DNA of 64,000 nucleotides from Amyelois transitella (taxonomy: Eukaryota; Arthropoda; Insecta; Lepidoptera; Pyralidae): NCBI RefSeq assembly GCF_032362555.1, contig NC_083514.1:9223001-9287000 (forward strand), written 5' to 3'. The notes under the pieces were generated by a model that did not search any database, was not told the origin of the DNA, and worked only from the letters and a program-made list of their open reading frames with translations. Positions 58,712 through 64,000 of the stretch are shown piece by piece. The position numbers were made by a program, and so were the translations under genes. The stretch's first letter is position 1. The number at the start of each line of letters is the position of its first letter.

Positions 58712-59490
58712 TTATTCATATTCATGGCTATAAAATGAAGAACAAGCTCGATATTTTTGTGCTTCCCATGAAGTCATCGTATCTAAATATGTATTTAGTT
58801 GAAGACAGTGCTGTTCTAGTTGATCGTGTTCAGCACTTCCGAAATGCTGCTGGTCTGCGCTGGAACTTGCCTCATTTTCAATATTGTTATTTTCTACTCT
58901 CTGTTCATCTCCTTGTACTTTTGGGTTTTCATTTTTTTTTGCGTTTTTTGTAAGTTTTATACGCTTTCGTCTTATCTGTAAACAAACACGATATTTAATA
59001 GTCTTAAAGTCAGGTTAATAAACCTAATATTGTATTTAAATCATAATATAAAATTAATTGTTAAAACAATATAATAATTTATATCTAGCTACTTCTTTGT
59101 ATTCTACTCGTCCAAAACAGTTAACAGGTGAATAATAACATCAATACATGGTTTAAAGTTTTAAGCACTACGGATCCCTAAATTCGTTTGCTCGCCATGT
59201 TGAGATAATGAAATATTAGATTATGGTTATAAAAACAAATATTTACAAGGTTTCCATGAAGTATTTTGCTTTAATATGTATTTATATTACTAGTACAGTA
59301 TTATAAGATCAATAAGGCAATATTTTAGAACTTTTTTACAAGAAAAATGTGTCACTCCATATAAGACAAAACATTTGTTTTCAGTAAATAGACAACATAC
59401 ATCGGGCGCTCGAATTAGTTGCCAATAAATATGTAACATATTCACAGTGTACTTACCTTCGCAGCAAAAATACGCTTCCTTTCGCACCAT
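58712..59490 (-). pseudogene. Candidate gene 2 of element X, two exons, frame broken at an A9 run
   Basis: Exon 59490..59457 (MVRKEAYFCCE plus one base, donor GAAG|gtaagt) and exon 58975..58712 (acceptor tttgtttacag). Joined they read ...DKTKAYKTYKKRKK and then hit a stop after nine A. With one A fewer the frame would stay open for about 75 further codons, an acidic-hydrophilic stretch including VENNNIENEASSSADQQHF, to a TAA at 58712. The basic KKRKK run could be a nuclear signal. Family not recognised. The shift may be a real mutation or a homopolymer error. Confidence 0.45.
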
Positions 59491-60118
59491 AAAACAATTT
59501 CACTTTTTCTTGTTTAATATAAACATCATTAGGATTATTTTAGCCATTGAAAATAGTATTATATATTATTAGATCGCAGAATTAGAAACAATATTTTCCG
59601 CGTATCAAAACCTCGTGCGAGAAAGAACTTTATCCCCTTTGTGGATCTTGAATAGCGTTCAGACCGTTACAAAACACCTATTTACTTCCCTTTTACCGCT
59701 TGAAAATATAATTAAAGCCTTTGTATCTCTACTGTACCGCTTAAGGAGTCAGTTGACGCCTACCTGTTGCCCGCTTAGCACCCATAGAGGTAATATAAAA
59801 ACAATTTTTGCCATTTTACCGCTAACAGAGTTAATTTTCGCTTATTTACCACTCTTGTATCGCTAAGAGATCCTGTTACCGCTATTTTAACTTTCTTATA
59901 GCATTGATTGTACCTCTTAGCCAATTACCATAACTCTTGTATACCGTCATTATCCAACCTTAAGTAATATAAAAATTGTGCCTAATTCGGGGGTAAAGTA
60001 GGGTTAGAGCGCGCTCTAACACTAATTTGAAACACCCATAAACCACTTCAGAATCTAGTTAGCGCTTTTATAGACTTATTATAAATCTTATTTTAGCGCC
60101 TAATTGTTACTTGGGTAA

Positions 60119-60210
60119 GTATGTAAGCCTAAGTCGCCTTTTACATCCATGGGAAAGAAATGTAGTGGTCCTATTCCTTTTTTGTATTGGTGCCGGGAAC
60201 CACACGGCAC
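60119..60210 (-). mobile_element. SINE-A copy, right part (same SINE as 57604-57761)
   Basis: gtaagcctaagtcgcctttt to ggtgccgggaaccacacggc. Confidence 0.85.
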
Positions 60211-60239
60211 GTTCTCTCTCTACTTGCATTAATTAATAA

Positions 60240-60830
60240 TAAATTATTTTTTTGTCTACATGCGGCGGGAGCGAACTCTCCTGCCCGACTGACATGACAT
60301 GCTGTGCCTGGTGAAGCAGGACTTCGAAGATGTTGAGTCGGAGGTTATATTTATGCTCCAATTTAATTCGCGATCGCGCTCACCAGATACCGCACCGCAG
60401 CGTTGCCTGGTTGATCAGCGGATCAATTGTTTGAGTTATAAAGGCCTGACTAAGTAGCGACTTAGTCAGGCCAGTTCAAGCCATAAAGGCTTGACTAAGT
60501 AGCGACTTAGTCAGGCCAGTTTGAGCCATAAAGGCGTGACTAAGTAGCGACTTAGTCAGGCCAGTTTGAGCCATAAAGGCCTGACTAAGTAGCGACTTAG
60601 TCACGCCTTTATGAATCAAACAATTGGTTCAAATCTTTTCGGGTGGCGCCAAAGCCGATGCTCATTCCACTTTGGGAACCCTTTGAGCAGCTACTGCGTC
60701 GCCTGGAGGCCCTTCGAACTCCACTAAAAAGCGTGGTCGCTCAAACTTTGTTTGCACGATTTGGGTAATATTTTCTCTGGTGTGATGTAGAGATGTCTGC
60801 ACGCCGACACGTTTATGAATTTGAAACTTT
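60240..60830. other. GC-richer region around the palindromic array
   Basis: The flanks of the array (tgcggcgggagcgaactctc...; ggtggcgccaaagccgatgc, gcgtcgcctggaggcccttcg) have a base composition unlike the surrounding AT-rich DNA. No gene, LTR or known repeat recognised. Confidence 0.4.
60424..60626. repeat. 45-bp tandem array of palindromes, four units, with inverted outer ends
   Basis: ataaagg starts at 60438, 60483, 60528 and 60573, an exact 45-bp period. Each unit contains gactaagt-agcg-acttagtc, extended by ggcctt/aggcc arms. The whole array is bounded by caattgtttga (60424-60434) and its reverse complement tcaaacaattg (60616-60626). Confidence 0.93.
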
Positions 60831-62440
60831 TGCAATATAAAAAAATTAAGTTATTTTCGGGACAAATATCAGGAGAATGACGGCTTTTTTTTCTAGGAAT
60901 GAAACTAATTCAGGAATAGCCTATACAGAACTGACTAATCTGATTAGAATTAAGCAAGCCTTGAGCTATACCCACGCATAATGGATTCAGTGACTCATGC
61001 TTCTAACGCCTCAACTATTACCTTTTTAGGGCGTTAGCTGCGGACCTAAATTCTAATGTCATCTACTTGTCCCTTTATTATAGAATTAATATAAGTACGT
61101 GAAATACTATAATGTAATAGCACATTACTCAGTTTTGTGAAAGGTACCTAATATATTTTATGTAGCGAGCGAGTAAATTCATTTTGATATTTCGATTATT
61201 TTTATGAAGAGGCCGGCCAATGGGTGAAGGACTTAATATGAGAAGCAAAATATAAATAAATAAAAAATGGGGTAAATTTTTCATCAAATTTTTTGCTATC
61301 ACCAAGAAAAATACCAACCGTAGATACAGTTATTCAGGATTCATTTTTGTCTACGCCTGTCTGTATTTTTTTTCTACTAAAACAACTTTGAACATAACAG
61401 GACAGACGAAGAAAAGCGATGCCCTTGCTTAACATTTGAACACGAAAACTGGGCAAAAATAAAAAAGAAAAAAAAAACCGCGAACACAAAATTTTACTTT
61501 TAAATTTATTCATTGCGTGCCGAATGTTGTAGTCTGCATCTTAATTATATAAAATTAGAAAATTCTGTCCTTTTGGTGGCCCTAGTAATTAGAATTTTAA
61601 TTTTAAACAGTAAAGACGGTATGTGAACGAACTCCTACGTTGAATGTCAAATTTTTATCAGTTGATGTAAAAAACTGGTCACGCAAGTGTCTGCATTGTC
61701 ACGTAACTAGAATACAGACATTGTATTATGTGATGTCAAAAAAAAAACTTTGATAAAAGGTTTACAAACAGGTTGCTAACCCATAGCCTAAAAGAAAAAT
61801 CCCATTCTTTTAAGCAAAGGCTATTTTGATCAAATACTCGTATAAGGTAACTAATATATTTTATGTAGGAATGGTATAGTATGGCCGGGGTGTGAAATAA
61901 CACAATTTCGGAATTCTCCCGGGTTAAATAGACATGCCATGACATGCCAGAGTCCAGCTAATAGGTGAAGGCAATTTAAATCAAATATATTGCCTGTCAA
62001 TAATACCTGTATTAACTTATATCTGAATCTCAATTCCACTTTAAAACCATTTTACGCCAACCAAACAGCTAGTGACTATAGGCTCTGTCTACCCTAATAG
62101 GGATAAAAACAAGATGTACGAGTTTCTATGACGCTGTAGCTATAGCATGCTTTGAGACGATCAGCTAGAACCAAAATGTCATCCATTGTTCTTAAGACAA
62201 CCTGATGAGATATAATCTCATCTTAAAGTTAAGTATATATATTTTTTTATTGTCTTGGCGAACTTGTCCGAGTGGCAAGAAGTAGTCAAATAACGGCACG
62301 CGACAGCCTTATTAGGGATCCCTTGATTTTTTTTTATTTTCAGCGTATTATTGGAGCCTTATTCCAAAGATACGTCGCTAAACATTTGGTACACAAATAA
62401 GATAAAACAATCGATTAACGTAGTTAAAAAATACGAGTAG
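60831..62440. other. Probably TRIT1 intron; little recognisable
   Basis: AT-rich. Two decayed SINE-A pieces: 61758-61812 (-; aacaggttgctaacccatag) and 62030-62118 (+; ggctctgtctaccctaatagg). No coding exon found. Confidence 0.4.
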
Positions 62441-62449
62441 ATCCCTGGC

Positions 62450-62672
62450 GTTATAAATCGAGCGACGGTAGTCGAATCGGTAACGTGCCCGATTAAAATG
62501 TGTGTTGCGCAGAAAGGCACAGGTTCGAATTCCACCTCGGCCATCTACCAATGATTGATTTCGAAGTTATGTACATTAGTTTGAATACTAACCGTTGCTC
62601 TAACGGTCGAGAGGAAACGTAAGTACGGGTAAGGTTTACCTGCCAAGGTTGCGGGGGGCAGATGGGAGTTAT
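62450..62672 (+). mobile_element. tRNA-SINE-C copy
   Basis: cggtaacgtgcccgattaaa, gcacaggttcgaattccacc (B box), gaagttatgtacattagttt, ctgccaaggttgcgggggg. Confidence 0.7.
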
Positions 62673-62674
62673 AT

Positions 62675-62915
62675 GACGGCCTCTGTGGCTCAGCGGTAGT
62701 ACGCTAGTCTGTGACACCGGAGGTCCCGGGTTCGAATCCCGGCCAGGGCATGATGAGAAACGAACTTTCTCTGATTGGCCTGGGTCTTGGATGTTTATCT
62801 ATATAAGTATTTATTATAAAAATATAGTATCGTTGAGTGAGTATCTCGTAACACAAGTTTCGAACTTACTTCGAGGCTAACTCAATCAGTGTAATTTGTC
62901 CCGTATATATGTATA
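62675..62915 (+). mobile_element. tRNA-SINE-B copy
   Basis: gacggcctctgtggctcagc, ggttcgaatcccggccaggg; the tRNA-like head still pairs GCC-CTG with CAG-GGC at its ends. It begins three bases after the tRNA-SINE-C copy and is followed by another SINE-C-like piece (62935-63015). Confidence 0.88.
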
Positions 62916-63129
62916 TAGTTACTTCGGGTAAAAACACCCAATCCAGGATCCATGGTCAAGACCTTACCCCGGGCTCTTCCTAGAGTGATGATGCTGCAAC
63001 CGGGACTAAAGCGATAAGAAATAGATTTTCGGCGTCTCTCTAAAGAGGTGGGCATGCAATGCAAACGATACTAAATACTGGCAATAGCCAGGAGAATATA
63101 ATGATATTATGATATTTTTTTGATTATTT

Positions 63130-63380
63130 GACGGCCTCTGTGGCGCAGCGGTAGTACGCTTGTCTGTGACATCGGAGGTCCCGTGTTCGAATCCCGGCAA
63201 GGGCATGATGAGAAAAGAACTTTTTCTGATTGGCCTGGGTCTTGGATGTTTATCTATATAATTATTTATTATAAAATAAAATATAGTATCGTTGGGTAAG
63301 TATCTCATAACACAAGTCTCGAACTTACTTCGAGGCTAACTCAATCAGTGTAATTTGTCCCGTATATATTTATTATATTT
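63130..63380 (+). mobile_element. tRNA-SINE-B copy
   Basis: gacggcctctgtggcgcagc, gtgttcgaatcccggcaagg, then gaacttacttcgaggctaac and gtaatttgtcccgtatatat, as in the copy 455 bp upstream. Confidence 0.88.
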
Positions 63381-64000
63381 ATTTATTTGTACGGAACACT
63401 TATTTTTTAATTGTTTTTAATCTTAGTTCTCAATTTGTGAACGATCAATCGAGTATTGACAGGAGACGCGGCCTGATCCATTTTTTTTCTCGTTATGAAC
63501 GTCGACCATCTGTTACTATGGATGTAGGTACAGTCATCAGTATATAAGTTTATACAAACACGTAATATCACATTTACGAGAAAATAGTAGGCACATTCGA
63601 AGACTCCATCTTTACGAAGGGATTTTTAGAGATATAACAAGTTGATATTAATAGCATATCGCATTAAAAAAAAATCCCAATGTTTATACGATATTGGATA
63701 CATTCACGCACACTTTTTTTTTGCTACCAGATCACCACAGTAGAAAAATGTAACATGGTGAATTGTAACGTGGTGACGTTTACCGAAATCATTTTTTATT
63801 GAGGTTATTTATACATATATTATATATCATCATGTTCGGGACCGTCCGATGAAAGGTCAGTTCTAGAGTGTCCCAAACGGATGGGCTTGTATAAAAATAT
63901 TGATGAATATGATTGAAGAAATCACGGAGATCATAGGCAGACAGCTTTTTCAATCAGATTCACACCAGATTGCAAAGATCAGTTGATTCAAATAATGTTT
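63381..64000. other. Right edge, nothing recognised
   Basis: AT-rich sequence; no exon of TRIT1 and no repeat family identified. Confidence 0.4.

Larger units (their letters stand above)
57762..60118. mobile_element. Element X: unclassified DNA transposon inserted in a SINE
   Basis: The ends are cccaagaaacatttaggcg at the left and, inverted, cccaagtaacaattaggcg at the right, 17 of 19 matching. Both outer roughly 500-bp regions contain many copies of a short motif of the type TAnCGCTTA / GCGCTA (for example near 58108, 58220, 58284, 59690, 59735, 59863, 60058, 60096), as subterminal transposase-binding sites often do. Two candidate genes converge in the middle. The size of the target duplication is unclear (perhaps 2-3 bp). 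Superfamily not recognised. Confidence 0.75.

Noticed and set aside
60424-60626. CRISPR-like array
   Set aside because: Units are contiguous 45-bp repeats without variable spacers, the genome is an insect's, and no cas gene is near.
62675-63200. Functional tRNA genes
   Set aside because: The A- and B-box and cloverleaf-like heads at 43588, 62675 and 63130 are each followed by the same 170-bp body, so they are tRNA-derived SINEs.
52879-64000. Upstream exons of TRIT1
   Set aside because: I looked on the - strand for the P-loop, the GGTNYY segment and the WLHAD-like segment and did not find them; they must lie beyond the window.

Overview
The window is a piece of an insect nuclear genome, almost certainly a ditrysian moth or butterfly. 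It is AT-rich, has short coding exons with GT-AG introns, and is saturated with lepidopteran-type repeats: Lep1-like Helitrons (A|TC...CTAG|T), tRNA-derived SINEs, a very abundant SINE with a (TATG)n tail, an RTE-like LINE and Tc1-like DNA transposons. No prokaryotic, organellar or viral gene was recognised.

Layout. Left edge: the last two coding exons of MCMBP (+), then a complete four-exon RAB5IF (+). 4.9-6.6 kb is repeat territory (hairpins, and an inverted-repeat element whose right end is amplified about four times). 6.6-10.1 kb holds a complete six-exon OSGEP (-), divergent from a COMM-domain gene (COMMD3-like, +) ending at 11.1 kb. 11.1-15.2 kb is AT-rich intergenic DNA with a foldback element. 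15.2-38.4 kb is one gene on the - strand, an FBXO25/FBXO32 (atrogin-1) homologue of eight coding exons: seven lie between 15.2 and 19.6 kb and the start exon lies 18.7 kb away at 38.3 kb. Its first intron carries Helitrons, SINEs, a 1.24-kb inverted-repeat element, a 5'-truncated LINE nested in a SINE tail, and a decayed Tc1-like element that contains an intron. 39.6-40.9 kb (+) is an intronless pair, COA3 and TFB1M, separated by two bases (TAG-AA-ATG), which looks like one bicistronic nuclear mRNA for two mitochondrial proteins. 41.0-52.9 kb (-) holds the last three exons of TRIT1, tail to tail with TFB1M; its upstream exons are not in the window, so everything from 52.9 to 64.0 kb is probably TRIT1 intron or upstream DNA. 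That region contains a young LINE (48.8-51.4 kb, perfect 12-bp target duplication), many SINEs and Helitrons, an unclassified DNA element of about 2.36 kb inserted inside a SINE (57.76-60.12 kb), and a 45-bp tandem array of palindromes.

The genes are housekeeping. OSGEP and TRIT1 both modify A37 of tRNAs, TFB1M dimethylates mitochondrial small-subunit rRNA, COA3 assembles cytochrome oxidase, RAB5IF belongs to an ER membrane/respirasome assembly family, MCMBP handles MCM complexes, and FBXO32 is an SCF substrate receptor. All visible gene models were joined by eye from splice sites, reading phase and family similarity; no alignment software was run.
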